DNA from: Gemmatimonadaceae bacterium
Lineage (GTDB): Bacteria > Gemmatimonadota > Gemmatimonadetes > Gemmatimonadales > Gemmatimonadaceae
Reading direction: 5' to 3'
Length of the DNA: 52,297 nucleotides
NCBI GenBank assembly: GCA_035533755.1
Contig: DATLTC010000031.1
Location: 1 to 52,297, forward strand
In this document: positions 25,685-36,038 of the stretch, one piece after another
How positions within the stretch are numbered: position 1 is the first letter of the stretch
How the letters are laid out: each line of letters opens with the position of its first letter
Made by a program: the position numbers and the translations under genes
Notes under the pieces: generated by a model
What the model saw: only the letters and a program-made list of their open reading frames with translations
What the model was told of the DNA's origin: nothing
The model's database searches: none

Positions 25685-26980
25685 CACCAGCCGCGCCTCG
25701 CACCCGCGTCCCTCGGTGCGATCCACCAGCGCCACCGATCCCCCGTGCGCCTCGGCGATCTGCTGTGACAGCACCAGCCCGATCCCGGTGCCGCCCGGCT
25801 TGGTGGTGAAGAACGGGACGAACAGATTGGTGGTGTGCGGCAGCCCGGGGCCGTCGTCCTGCACCACCAGCTCGAACCTCGCGCCGTCGCGGCGCCACGT
25901 CACGCGCACGCCGCCCCCGGTCTCGAGCGCCGCGTCCACGGCGTTGCGCACGAGATTGATCAGCAGCTGATCGAGCTGGTCGCCGTCGGCGAGCAGGACG
26001 ACGTCGGGGCCGGGGCGCACCTCCACCGGGAGCCGCGTCTCGAGTTGCGCGACGCGGGTGACCCACGCGCCCACGGCGATCGACGCGAGCCGCGGCGCGG
26101 GCAGCTTGGCCAGCCGCGTGTACGACGCCAGGAATCGCGTCAGCCCCTCGGAGCGGGTCGCGATCACGCCCAATCCCGACTGCATGTCGGCGCGCATGGC
26201 CTCGTCGGGGGGACCGCGGCGCAGCGACTCCTGGAACTGCTCGGCGAGCGACTTGATGGGCGTGATCGAATTGTTGATCTCGTGGCCGAGCACGCGGATC
26301 AGCCGCTGCCACGCCTTGCGCTCCTCGTCGCGCAGGGCGCGGCTCACGTCGGCGAGCACCACGAACCGGTGCGGGCGGCCGCCCTGCCGGAAGCCGCCGC
26401 GCCGCACCTCCCAGCGGCCGCGCTGGCCGGCGAGAGCGAGTTCCACCACGCGCGGCGCGTCGCCGCTCAGGCATTCCTCGAGGCCGACCTCCTCGGCGCG
26501 CCGCCCGAGCAGCCGTTCCGACGGCTGGCCGAGCAGCCGTTCGCCGCTCGCGTTCACCACGCGCAGCGCGCCGGCGTCGTCGAACGCGAACACGGCCACG
26601 TCGATCTCCGCCATCACGCGCTGCAGGAGCGCGGTGGCCTCGAGCGCGCCCAGGCGCCGCTCGCGCAGCTCGTCCATGAGCGAATTCATCTCGAGCATGG
26701 CCAGCCCCAGCGCGTCCTCGGTGCTGGCGCGGCGGCCGCGCAGCGAGTAGTCCTGCTCGCGCACGGCGGCGAGCATGTTGGACAGCGTCTGCAGGGGGCG
26801 CACCACGCGGTCGCGCAGCGCGAACGCGAGCACGAGCCAGAGCGCCACGAGCAGCACGGTGAGCGTCCACTGCATGCGCGGGGCGTAGCCGCCCGTCCAG
26901 AGCAACCCGAGCGCCACGAGCAACGCCGGCAGCGGGGAGGCGAGCGCGAGGAGGGTGACCTGGCGTTCGTGCGACGCCAT
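25673..26980 (-). CDS. NtrY-like sensor histidine kinase
   Basis: A 435-residue protein. Two N-terminal membrane helices (about 8-30 and 38-57) have almost no loop between them. A HAMP-like linker and a PAS-like domain (about 115-215) follow. The phosphoacceptor is His233 in LGHEINNSITPI, the form typical of NtrY/NtrB-type kinases. ATP-binding boxes are Asn346 (NLVRNAVDA), DDGPGL (375-380), FVPFFTT and GGTGIGL (397-402). The tiny extracytoplasmic loop suggests it senses a membrane or cytoplasmic signal. It starts 9 bp after its cognate regulator gene and is the last gene of the efflux operon. Confidence 0.93.
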   Translation of the reverse strand: MASHERQVTLLALASPLPALLVALGLLWTGGYAPRMQWTLTVLLVALWLVLAFALRDRVVRPLQTLSNMLAAVREQDYSLRGRRASTEDALGLAMLEMNSLMDELRERRLGALEATALLQRVMAEIDVAVFAFDDAGALRVVNASGERLLGQPSERLLGRRAEEVGLEECLSGDAPRVVELALAGQRGRWEVRRGGFRQGGRPHRFVVLADVSRALRDEERKAWQRLIRVLGHEINNSITPIKSLAEQFQESLRRGPPDEAMRADMQSGLGVIATRSEGLTRFLASYTRLAKLPAPRLASIAVGAWVTRVAQLETRLPVEVRPGPDVVLLADGDQLDQLLINLVRNAVDAALETGGGVRVTWRRDGARFELVVQDDGPGLPHTTNLFVPFFTTKPGGTGIGLVLSQQIAEAHGGSVALVDRTEGRGCEARLVLSC

Positions 26981-26989
26981 GGCCGGCGG

Positions 26990-28351
<1,362 letters not shown>

Positions 28352-28406
28352 GCGTGAAGCTTACGCCGGGCGGCGGGCCGCGGCCATTGCCGGCCGCCGC
28401 CACGCG

Positions 28407-29066
28407 TCAGGCGATCCAGCCGTCCTTGAGATTGATGATCCGATTGCCGTAGCCCGCGTTCACTTCGGAATGGGTCACCTGGACGATCGTCGTGCCGGCC
28501 TTGTTGAGCCTGGTGAACAGCTCCATGATCTCGGCGCCCTGCGCCGAGTGGAGATTGCCGGTGGGCTCGTCGGCGAGCAGGATGGACGGTTGGTGGATCA
28601 CGGCGCGGGCCACGGCCACCAGCTGCTGCTGGCCGCCGGACAGCTGGTGCGGATAGAGATCCTTCTTGGCCACCATCCCGAACCGGTCGAGCGTGTCGGC
28701 CACCATCGCCTGGCGCTCCGACTTCCTGATGTCGCGGTACGACAGCGGGATGTCGAGGTTCTCGGCCACCGTGAGATCGTCGAGCAGGTGGTACTGCTGG
28801 AACACGAACCCCACGTACTGCTTGTGCAGCGCCACGCGCCGCTTGGTGTCGAGCGTGTGCACCGGGTGATCGTGCAGGAAGTACTCCCCCGTCCAGGCCC
28901 CGTCGAGCATGCCGAGCACGGCGAGCAGCGTGGACTTGCCGGCGCCCGACGGGCCCATGATGGTCACGAACTCGCCGGGGGCGATATCGAGCGTGATCCG
29001 GCGCAGCACGAACGTCTGGCCGCCGGCAATGGGATAGCTCTTCTCGACGTTGCGCAGGGAGATCAT
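28407..29066 (-). CDS. ABC transporter ATPase (MacB/LolD-type) with unusual motifs
   Basis: A 219-residue ATPase. Walker A is GPSGAGKST (38-46), the Q-loop VFQQYHLL is present, the signature is LSGGQQQ (142-148), Walker B is ILLADEP and the switch is His199. Two deviations stand out: the residue after the signature is Leu149 where Arg is usual, and the D-loop reads NLHS, with His173 replacing the conserved Asp. These could lower or alter ATP turnover, or make this subunit the degenerate partner in an asymmetric dimer with the ATPase at 31546-32253. It begins 20 bp after the permease stop. Confidence 0.92.
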   Translation of the reverse strand: MISLRNVEKSYPIAGGQTFVLRRITLDIAPGEFVTIMGPSGAGKSTLLAVLGMLDGAWTGEYFLHDHPVHTLDTKRRVALHKQYVGFVFQQYHLLDDLTVAENLDIPLSYRDIRKSERQAMVADTLDRFGMVAKKDLYPHQLSGGQQQLVAVARAVIHQPSILLADEPTGNLHSAQGAEIMELFTRLNKAGTTIVQVTHSEVNAGYGNRIINLKDGWIA

Positions 29067-29086
29067 CGACGGGGTCGCGTGGAGGG

Positions 29087-31510
29087 TCAATCGGCGCGCA
29101 GCGCGACGAGGGGATCGACGCGGGCGGCACGCCGCGCCGGAAGATACGCCGCCGCCAGCGCGACGACAGCCAACACCGCGGCGACCACGGCGAAGGTGGG
29201 CCGGTCGGTGGCGGTGATGCCGTACAGCAGTCCCGTCATGAGGCGCGACAGCGCCACGCTCCCCACGATGCCGGCTGCCAGCCCGATCACCACCGGCAGC
29301 ATCCCCTGGCGCACCACCATGCCCAGCACGTGGCGCGTCGGCGCGCCCAGCGCAAGCCGCAGCCCCAGCTCTCCCGTCCGTTGCACCACGCCGTACGCCA
29401 CCACGCCGTAGATCCCGATCGCCGCGAGCACCATGGCCAGGGTGCCGAACGTGGCCAGGAGCCACGTCTGGAAGCGCGGGCGAATGAACTCATCGCCCAT
29501 CATCGCTTCCATCGGCTCCATCGAGATGGGATCGAGTTGCGGATCGACGGCGTGGAACGCGTTGCGCACCGCGCCGGCCAGCTGCGCCGGCGCGCCCCGC
29601 GTCCGCACGGCGAACCACACGCCCGGGAAGGGCGCCTGCGCGTACGGGACGAACACCGCGGGAGCCGGCGGTGACCCGATGCCATTGAACGTGGGGTCGC
29701 CCGTGACGCCGACGATCGTTCGGATCACGCCGCCCACGTTGAGCTGCTGCCCGAGCGGATCCTGCTTCGGGAACGCGCGCCGCACCAACTCCCGGTTCAC
29801 GATCATCACCAGCGGCGCATGCGGGTCATCCGCCGTCGTGAAGTCCCGCCCGGAGGTCACGGGGATCCCCAGGGTCGCGAGGTAGCCCGGCGTCGCCGGC
29901 ACGAACCACGCGTTGGGCACGTGCCCCGGGTCGGGCGCTTGCCGTCCCACCACGGTGTACACCTGCGATTCCTGCACGTGCGACGGCGGCAGGCTGGTGC
30001 CCGCGCCTGCGCTCGTCACGCCCGGGATGGCGCGAAAGCGGGCCAGCAGCTCGTCCATCGTCGCGGCCTGCTTGGAGACGTCGGCGTACCGGTCGAGATC
30101 GAACAGCGCGCCGAACGCGAGCACGCCGTGGGGATCGAACCCCGGATCGGCGTGCGTCAACTTCTCGAAGCCCCGCACCATCAGCCCCGCGCCAACGAGC
30201 AGCATGAGAGCCAGCGCGGTCTCGGCCGCCACCAGCCACGAGCGGAGCCGGCCCGAGTGGCGGCCGCCCGTCAACCCGCGCCCCTGATCGCGCATCGCGA
30301 TCTGCGGATCCTGCCGCCACGACGCCAGCGCCGGCGCGAGGCCGAACAGCGCCCCCGTGAGCACGCTCACCGCCGCCGCGTAGGCCATCACCTGGCCGTT
30401 GACCCCCACGTTCTCGATGCGCGGAATGTCCGGCGGGCTCAGCTTCACGAGCACGGCCACGGCCCACGTCGCGAGCAGCACGCCGGCCAAGCCGCCGGCC
30501 GCGGCCAGCACGAGACTCTCGGTGATCAACTGCCGCACCAGGCGCCGGCGCGGCGCGCCGAGGGCCCGGCGCACGGCCATCTCGCGCGCGCGCTCGGTGG
30601 CGCGCGCCAGCGCCAGGTGCGCCACGTTCGCGCACGCGAGCAGGAGCACGAATCCCGCCGCGCCGAGCATCACCCAGAGGAGGCGCGCCACGCCCCCCAC
30701 CGTCTGATCGCGGAGCGACTCGAGGTGGATCACCACTCCCTTGTCGGAAGCCGGGTACGTCCGGGCGAGCTGCGCCTGCACGCGGTTCAGCGCCGCGCTC
30801 GCGCCGGCGGGCGTGGAGCCCGGCGCGAGGCGTCCCACGACGAGATATCCGAACAGGCCCCGATTGTCGATCCAGTCGCCGACCCCTCCCCGGCCCGACG
30901 TTTTGTAGATGCCGTAGAGCGAGGTCCAGGCGTCGATGTCGGGCGTCGGGAAGTGGAAGCCGGGGGGCATGACCCCGATGACCGTGAACGGGTCGCCGCC
31001 CAGGTCCACGGTCCGGCCGATCACCGACCGGTCGCCGCCGAAGTGGCGCATCCATATGCGATAACTTATGGCCACGACGGGCAGCCGGTCGTCGGAGGGG
31101 CGGGGGACGCGGCCGAGCACGGGGGTGGCGCGGAGGACGTCGAACAGGGTCGCCGTCCCGAGCACGGCGCGGATGGGTTCGCTGCCCTCGGGCCCGGAGA
31201 GCTGGACGCGGTTGAACCCGTAGGCGGCGATGCCGGAGAAGCCGGTGTTGGCGGCCTGCCAATCACGGACGTCGGGCAGCGACGCGGGGTGCTGGTCGGA
31301 CGGCGTGGCCGTTGGCGCCGTCCAGATGGTGTAGAGGCGGCCGGCGTCGGCGTATGGCAGCTGCCGGATGAGCACGGCGTCGACGACGCTGAAGATCGCG
31401 GTGTTGGCGCCGATGCCGAGCGCGAGCGTGAGCACCGCCACCAGGGTGAACAGGCGGTGCTTGCCCAGCGAGCGCGCCGCGAAGCGGACGTCCTGCCACA
31501 GCGTGTCCAT
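29087..31510 (-). CDS. ADOP-family ABC transporter permease (two MacB_PCD/FtsX modules)
   Basis: An 807-residue protein of the acidobacterial duplicated orphan permease type. The start ([15 protein letters not shown]) is the family hallmark and follows GGAG with 7-nt spacing. The first module has one helix ([19 protein letters not shown]), a periplasmic domain and FtsX helices with [13 protein letters not shown]; the second repeats the plan and ends with [14 protein letters not shown] and [15 protein letters not shown] single chain thus contains what MacB makes as a dimer. Despite the name orphan, it is flanked here by two ATPase genes and an adaptor gene. Export or mechanotransmission across the periplasm is likely; the substrate is unknown. 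Confidence 0.93.
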   Translation of the reverse strand: MDTLWQDVRFAARSLGKHRLFTLVAVLTLALGIGANTAIFSVVDAVLIRQLPYADAGRLYTIWTAPTATPSDQHPASLPDVRDWQAANTGFSGIAAYGFNRVQLSGPEGSEPIRAVLGTATLFDVLRATPVLGRVPRPSDDRLPVVAISYRIWMRHFGGDRSVIGRTVDLGGDPFTVIGVMPPGFHFPTPDIDAWTSLYGIYKTSGRGGVGDWIDNRGLFGYLVVGRLAPGSTPAGASAALNRVQAQLARTYPASDKGVVIHLESLRDQTVGGVARLLWVMLGAAGFVLLLACANVAHLALARATERAREMAVRRALGAPRRRLVRQLITESLVLAAAGGLAGVLLATWAVAVLVKLSPPDIPRIENVGVNGQVMAYAAAVSVLTGALFGLAPALASWRQDPQIAMRDQGRGLTGGRHSGRLRSWLVAAETALALMLLVGAGLMVRGFEKLTHADPGFDPHGVLAFGALFDLDRYADVSKQAATMDELLARFRAIPGVTSAGAGTSLPPSHVQESQVYTVVGRQAPDPGHVPNAWFVPATPGYLATLGIPVTSGRDFTTADDPHAPLVMIVNRELVRRAFPKQDPLGQQLNVGGVIRTIVGVTGDPTFNGIGSPPAPAVFVPYAQAPFPGVWFAVRTRGAPAQLAGAVRNAFHAVDPQLDPISMEPMEAMMGDEFIRPRFQTWLLATFGTLAMVLAAIGIYGVVAYGVVQRTGELGLRLALGAPTRHVLGMVVRQGMLPVVIGLAAGIVGSVALSRLMTGLLYGITATDRPTFAVVAAVLAVVALAAAYLPARRAARVDPLVALRAD

Positions 31511-31545
31511 CGGGGTCTCCAGTCGCGTCCGCGCCGGGTGCCGGC

Positions 31546-32253
<708 letters not shown>

Positions 32254-32294
32254 GAAGCGCTCCGATTGAATGACTCGTGGCGCGGCGGTCCGCG

Positions 32295-33563
32295 CTACTG
32301 TCCCACCCGGCATCTGGGGCTGCACTTCACCCGGTCCACCGCGTCCCACTGTGACATGTCCGACAGGATCACCGTGTCGCCCACGGCGAGCCCGCGCTGG
32401 ATCTCCACGGTATTCACCGAGCTGCGGCCCAGTTCCACCTGCACCCGTTCGGCGTACGATCCGCCCTGGATCACCTTGAACAGCCCCACGGTGCCCGAGC
32501 CCGCGCCGTAGCCCGGCCGCCCGGTGTACAGCACGTTGGTCAGCTTCTCGATGGTGATCGTGCCGTCCACGCTGAGGTCGGGCACCGCGCCCGACGGGAG
32601 CTTCCCGTCCAGGGAGACGTCCACGGTCACGGTGCCGTTCTGCGCCGACGGGTCCTTGCGCGCCACGTGGCCGGCGATGATCCCGTTGTGGGTGTCCACC
32701 TGCGCCTTCTGTCCGATCACCACATCCTTGGCCTGTGTTTCGGGAATGCGCAAGACGGCCTTGAGCTTGCCGGGCTGCACCACCTTGGCCACCAGCTGCC
32801 CCTCGGTTACCCATTGCCCGAGTTCGGGCACCTGATCCTCCTGCACCACGCCCGAATCGCCGGCCACCACCATGAGGCTCCTCGACTTCCGGTCCTGCGC
32901 CTGGGCCATGGTGTTGAGCAGGTTCACCTGCGCCACCTGCGCCACGATCTGCGAGTCGGCCTGCTGCCGCATCAGCGCCAGCGTCTGCTCCGCGTACTTC
33001 ATGCGTTCGGCGAGCTCGCGCACGACCTGGCGATTGTGGTCCACGTCCATCGACGCCGCGAGGTGGCGCGCGGCGAGCGTATCGGTGGCCCTGGCCTGAT
33101 CCAGCGCCTGCAGGTACTGCGTTTGGAGCGTGGCGATGCTCGCCTGCTGGCTGAGTTGATTGCTCGACAGCGTGCTCCGCAACTGGATGAGCGTGGACCG
33201 CGCCTCGGCATAGGCCTGGTGGGCCTGGAGCGCCGCGATCTCCACGTCGGGATTGGACATCTCGATGAGCACGGTCTGCGGCGTCACGCGCTCGCCGGCC
33301 TGCACCACCAGCCGGTCGATGCGTCCCGTGGCTCCGGCCGTGACCTGGCGGATGTGCTCGGGCACGAGATTGCCCGGGCCGCGCACCTCGAGCACCATGT
33401 CGCCGCGACGCACGGTATCGGTCCAGAGCGTGCCGCCGTCCACCGTGGGCGCCGCGGGCTTGAGCCGCGCGAGCATCACGGTGATGACGACGACGGCTAC
33501 CGCGCCGATGCCGATGCCGACATAGCGCTTGGTGTTCTTCTTCTTGGGGCGGGCGACGTCCAC
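32295..33563 (-). CDS. MacA/HlyD-like periplasmic adaptor
   Basis: A 422-residue protein with one N-terminal membrane helix (about 15-33), a split lipoyl domain, a long coiled-coil hairpin (about residues 110-230, Gln/Ala-rich) and beta-barrel domains (LRIPETQAKDVVIGQKAQV). It would bridge the ABC permease to an outer-membrane duct. The GTG at 33563 is chosen because GAGG sits 6 nt before it and because the sigma-54 promoter ends upstream at 33605; the longer frame would start before the promoter. An odd Cys-containing tail (CSPRCRVGQ) closes the protein. It is the first gene of the six-gene operon. Confidence 0.92.
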   Translation of the reverse strand: MDVARPKKKNTKRYVGIGIGAVAVVVITVMLARLKPAAPTVDGGTLWTDTVRRGDMVLEVRGPGNLVPEHIRQVTAGATGRIDRLVVQAGERVTPQTVLIEMSNPDVEIAALQAHQAYAEARSTLIQLRSTLSSNQLSQQASIATLQTQYLQALDQARATDTLAARHLAASMDVDHNRQVVRELAERMKYAEQTLALMRQQADSQIVAQVAQVNLLNTMAQAQDRKSRSLMVVAGDSGVVQEDQVPELGQWVTEGQLVAKVVQPGKLKAVLRIPETQAKDVVIGQKAQVDTHNGIIAGHVARKDPSAQNGTVTVDVSLDGKLPSGAVPDLSVDGTITIEKLTNVLYTGRPGYGAGSGTVGLFKVIQGGSYAERVQVELGRSSVNTVEIQRGLAVGDTVILSDMSQWDAVDRVKCSPRCRVGQ

Positions 33564-33604
33564 GCGAATCCTCGGCCAGGGGGTGCAGAGCGTGCCCCCC
33601 TTCA

Positions 33605-33621
33605 AAGCAAGGCCCGTGCCA
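33605..33621 (-). promoter_or_regulatory. Sigma-54 promoter of the adaptor-ABC-NtrC/NtrY operon
   Basis: Read on the minus strand, the sequence TGGCACGGGCCTTGCTT matches the sigma-54 consensus TGGCACG-N4-TTGCW at every conserved position, with GG (33620-33619) and GC (33608-33607) separated by exactly 10 nt. Transcription would start near 33595, about 32 nt before the GTG start of the adaptor. Confidence 0.88.
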
Positions 33622-33692
33622 GACGCTGGCCGGGCCAAGTGCCACGTTGTTCAGGAGTTAGACCACCGAGGCGGGCGGAAGGTTGGGGCCGC

Positions 33693-33731
33693 GTGTGCGG
33701 ATGTGGGATTGGACGTCCCACATCCGAACAC
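33693..33731. promoter_or_regulatory. 39-bp inverted repeat, probable enhancer site for the NtrC-type activator
   Basis: Arms of 16 nt with a single mismatch flank a 7-nt centre; the inner 11 bp, CGGATGTGGGA paired with TCCCACATCCG, are perfect. The centre (33712) lies about 92 bp upstream of the -24 element, the usual place for an enhancer-binding protein. On the minus strand no T-run follows, which argues against an intrinsic terminator for the gene ending at 33782. Confidence 0.72.
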
Positions 33732-33781
33732 CCCTCAGCCTCGGGACCCTGGTGACCTATGCGGCGTGGACGCGCCGGGTG

Positions 33782-34357
33782 TCAGTTCGCGGCCGACGAA
33801 TTGGTCCAGACCAGCAGCGCGCCGCAGCCGTTGCCCGACCGGCGGTAGGCGGCCGGCGTGCGCGTGCCGTCGTAGAACTCCACGCCGGCCACGTCGCGCG
33901 CGTTGATCCAGCTGATCTCGCTGTCGTTGAGGTACGTGCCGTCCACGTAGACATGGATGTAACAGGGGACCATGCCGTTGGTGGACGCGAGCGCGCCCAC
34001 GCCCTCGCCGCGCGTGCTCGCCAGATACTGGACGCCGAGCCGCCCGCTCCCGATCACGCGAAGCCCCGGGAACCGGGTGACGATGATGTCGGCGAACGAG
34101 CGATCGCGCTGGGCCGCGATCTGACTGGCCGTGAGGTAGTAGCCGGTGCCCAGCTTTCGCCGCGCCTCGAATTCCTGCATGCCGGGCGTCTGCCGCGCCG
34201 TGTCGCCATCCACCCACACGGTGTCGACCTTGGCTCGGGTCGTGGTGTCGGCGCGGCCGGCCGACGACTGTGCGCTGCTCGGCGCGGCAATGGCCGCCGA
34301 CGCGACGAGGGCGATGAGAACCTGCGGCCCCGCGCTCCTGAAGAATCGCCCGATCAT
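33782..34357 (-). CDS. Exported stand-alone TonB-receptor plug-like protein
   Basis: A 191-residue protein. A GGAGGT ribosome site 5 nt before the ATG fixes the start. A signal peptide ends near SSAQS. The mature part resembles the plug domain of TonB-dependent receptors: YLTASQIAAQ, FADIIVTRFPGLRV, then CYIHVYVDGTYLND, INARDVAGVEFYDG and a final CGALLVWT. No beta-barrel follows. Two cysteines may pair. It may be a periplasmic carrier or regulator derived from a receptor; such short plug proteins recur in this kind of genome, and their function is unknown to me. Confidence 0.78.
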   Translation of the reverse strand: MIGRFFRSAGPQVLIALVASAAIAAPSSAQSSAGRADTTTRAKVDTVWVDGDTARQTPGMQEFEARRKLGTGYYLTASQIAAQRDRSFADIIVTRFPGLRVIGSGRLGVQYLASTRGEGVGALASTNGMVPCYIHVYVDGTYLNDSEISWINARDVAGVEFYDGTRTPAAYRRSGNGCGALLVWTNSSAAN

Positions 34358-34558
34358 TCTGCACCTCCGTGCTGGACACGATGCAGGATGAGCAAACCGG
34401 GATCGTTAGTCAAACCAGTTTGCAGAAGCAGAACAGATGGCGCGGTACGCTGCCGCGGCGATGTCGTGTGGTAAGCAGCGACGGGGCCGCGACTTGATGC
34501 GCGGCGGGCGTGGCCGGCGCGGGCATGCACGGAATTTGTAAGTGGGACGACCCGCGCT

Positions 34559-35170
34559 TCAGTGGATGTTGGGGACCGTCGGGCGGATGGTGGGGAAGCG
34601 CGAACCGCCGAAGCCGCCGGGCATGGGCAGGTAGACGCCGCCGCGGCCGTGCGGCTCGCAGTGATCGTCGCCCACGCCGCCGCCGCGAATGACGACGCCG
34701 GTGAACGGTCCCATGCCGCCGCCGGATCCGGCGCGGCCGAAGTCGCCGCTTCCCATGGCGCCCGCGGCGCCGGGCGAAGCGGCCGGGCGCGACAGGGTGG
34801 CCACCGGGTCGCGCGCGGACAGCGGCACGGGCGAGACCGCGACCGTCGGGGCCTGCGGCGCGTGCTGCATCTCGCTCACCTCGGGCGCGGGCGCTGCCGG
34901 AAGCGTGGGCGCCTTGGACGCCACCGCCCTCGGCCCCGGCTCCTTGCGCAGACGCCTGGATGGCCGCGGCGCGCTCAGCGGACGCGTCTCGAGATCGTTG
35001 AAGTTGGCGGGATTGACCGGCGTCGAAGGGACTTCCATCGTGGTCGTGGAGGCCAACTTGAGATCGCGCTGCAGATCCACGGTGCTGCTGGTGGTCCGAT
35101 CGGCACGTCCGCACGCGCCGAGTGCCGCGGCAAGCGGCAGCGCGATGGAGAGAATGGTGGAGTTGCGCAC
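34559..35170 (-). CDS. Pro/Ala- and Gly-rich hypothetical lipoprotein
   Basis: A 203-residue protein. The GTG at 35170 follows AGGAG with about 5-nt spacing, better placed than an upstream frame extension. The lipobox LGAC gives a lipidated Cys20. The middle is Pro/Ala/Ser-rich and probably extended; the end is Gly-rich (GSGGGMGPFTGVVIRGGG) with a single His/Cys cluster (DDHCEPHGRGG) that could bind metal. No family is recognised. Base composition matches its neighbours. Confidence 0.6.
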   Translation of the reverse strand: MRNSTILSIALPLAAALGACGRADRTTSSTVDLQRDLKLASTTTMEVPSTPVNPANFNDLETRPLSAPRPSRRLRKEPGPRAVASKAPTLPAAPAPEVSEMQHAPQAPTVAVSPVPLSARDPVATLSRPAASPGAAGAMGSGDFGRAGSGGGMGPFTGVVIRGGGVGDDHCEPHGRGGVYLPMPGGFGGSRFPTIRPTVPNIH

Positions 35171-35230
35171 AGCGTCTCCTGTGCCGACTGGGGTGAGCGG
35201 CGGGCCTGTATACAATACGCCGCACTGCAA

Positions 35231-35280
35231 AAGCTGCAAGCTTCACGCCAGGGCTTAACGAACCAACGGCGCCGTTAAGC
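35231..35280. promoter_or_regulatory. Stacked inverted repeats in a divergent intergenic region
   Basis: Three dyads fall within 50 bp: AAGCT-gca-AGCTT (35231-35243), GCTTAACG-(12 nt)-CGTTAAGC (35253-35280), and inside the latter a perfect 12-bp palindrome AACGGCGCCGTT (35265-35276). They lie between two divergent lipoprotein genes, so shared operators are plausible. Confidence 0.4.
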
Positions 35281-35441
35281 GAGCATATCTGTCTCTGCAC
35301 GGTGACAGGGCGGGATCAGGTGGCGCAGACAGAGACGGAAGTCCACGCGCCCTGCGCACGGTGCGCGGCATGCCGGCGGTGGTCAGTCGGCAGCGGACGG
35401 TCGGGATGCGATCTGCCAGATTTTGGGGTACTCTCTTGACC

Positions 35442-35972
35442 ATGCTCACATCGCGCCGAGGGGTCGTGATCGCGGGGGCGCTGGCCGTGCTCGCCGCGCT
35501 CTCCGCTTGCAGCAGCCCGCCGTCCGAGCCCTGGGGGCTCACGCACGCACAGGCCGAGGCGATCCGCAAGGACATCCGCGACGAGGTGACCAGGGCATAC
35601 GATCTGTCGCGCCCCCACATCGCCCGCAACATGCTGAGTCTCTATCCCGACTCGGGGCGCATCATCTCGGCGGCGGGCGGGAAGATCGTCACGACGCGCG
35701 ATTCGCTGGCCGCCGGCATCCATTATTTCTGGGACAACGTGGGCCGCTACATGCAGAAGCCCACCTGGATCTGGAAGCAGATGATCATCGACGTGCTCTC
35801 GCCCGACGCGGCGGTGATGACGGCCACGTATCACGTGCCGCACCATACGCCCACCGGCCAACCGCACGACATCGGCGGCGCGTGGACGGCGGTGTTCGTG
35901 CGCCAGGGCGCGCGGTGGGTGATCATCCAGGAGCACCTGTCGGATCTGCCGGCGCCGCCGCCGGCGAAGTGA
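35442..35972 (+). CDS. Lipoprotein with SnoaL/NTF2-like (DUF4440-type) domain
   Basis: A 176-residue protein. The ATG at 35442 puts a compact signal ending in the lipobox LSAC (Cys23) at the N-terminus; a further in-frame ATG at 35406 is possible. The mature domain has a helix with SRPHIARNMLSLYPDSG, a strand region and a closing GGAWTAVFVRQGARWVIIQEH, the usual last strands of NTF2-like folds in which a cone-shaped pocket holds a small ligand. The role is unknown. Confidence 0.75.
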   Translation: MLTSRRGVVIAGALAVLAALSACSSPPSEPWGLTHAQAEAIRKDIRDEVTRAYDLSRPHIARNMLSLYPDSGRIISAAGGKIVTTRDSLAAGIHYFWDNVGRYMQKPTWIWKQMIIDVLSPDAAVMTATYHVPHHTPTGQPHDIGGAWTAVFVRQGARWVIIQEHLSDLPAPPPAK

Positions 35973-36038
35973 GCGCGTGGGCGCGGGCCGCCGCGCGATG
36001 ATGCCGGACCGGCGCGCGCGTGTTAGCTTCGGCGCGCC

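Noticed and set aside
33564-33638. Longer N-terminus for the MacA-like adaptor
   Set aside because: It would begin upstream of the sigma-54 promoter and lacks a ribosome site; the GTG at 33563 has GAGG at good spacing.
33628-33644. A second TGGCAC just upstream of the sigma-54 promoter
   Set aside because: At the required 10-nt distance the sequence is GG, not GC, so the -12 element is missing.
33693-33731. Intrinsic terminator for the gene ending at 33782
   Set aside because: The stem is strong, but no T-run follows on the minus strand, and its spacing to the sigma-54 promoter fits an enhancer better. It is not fully excluded.
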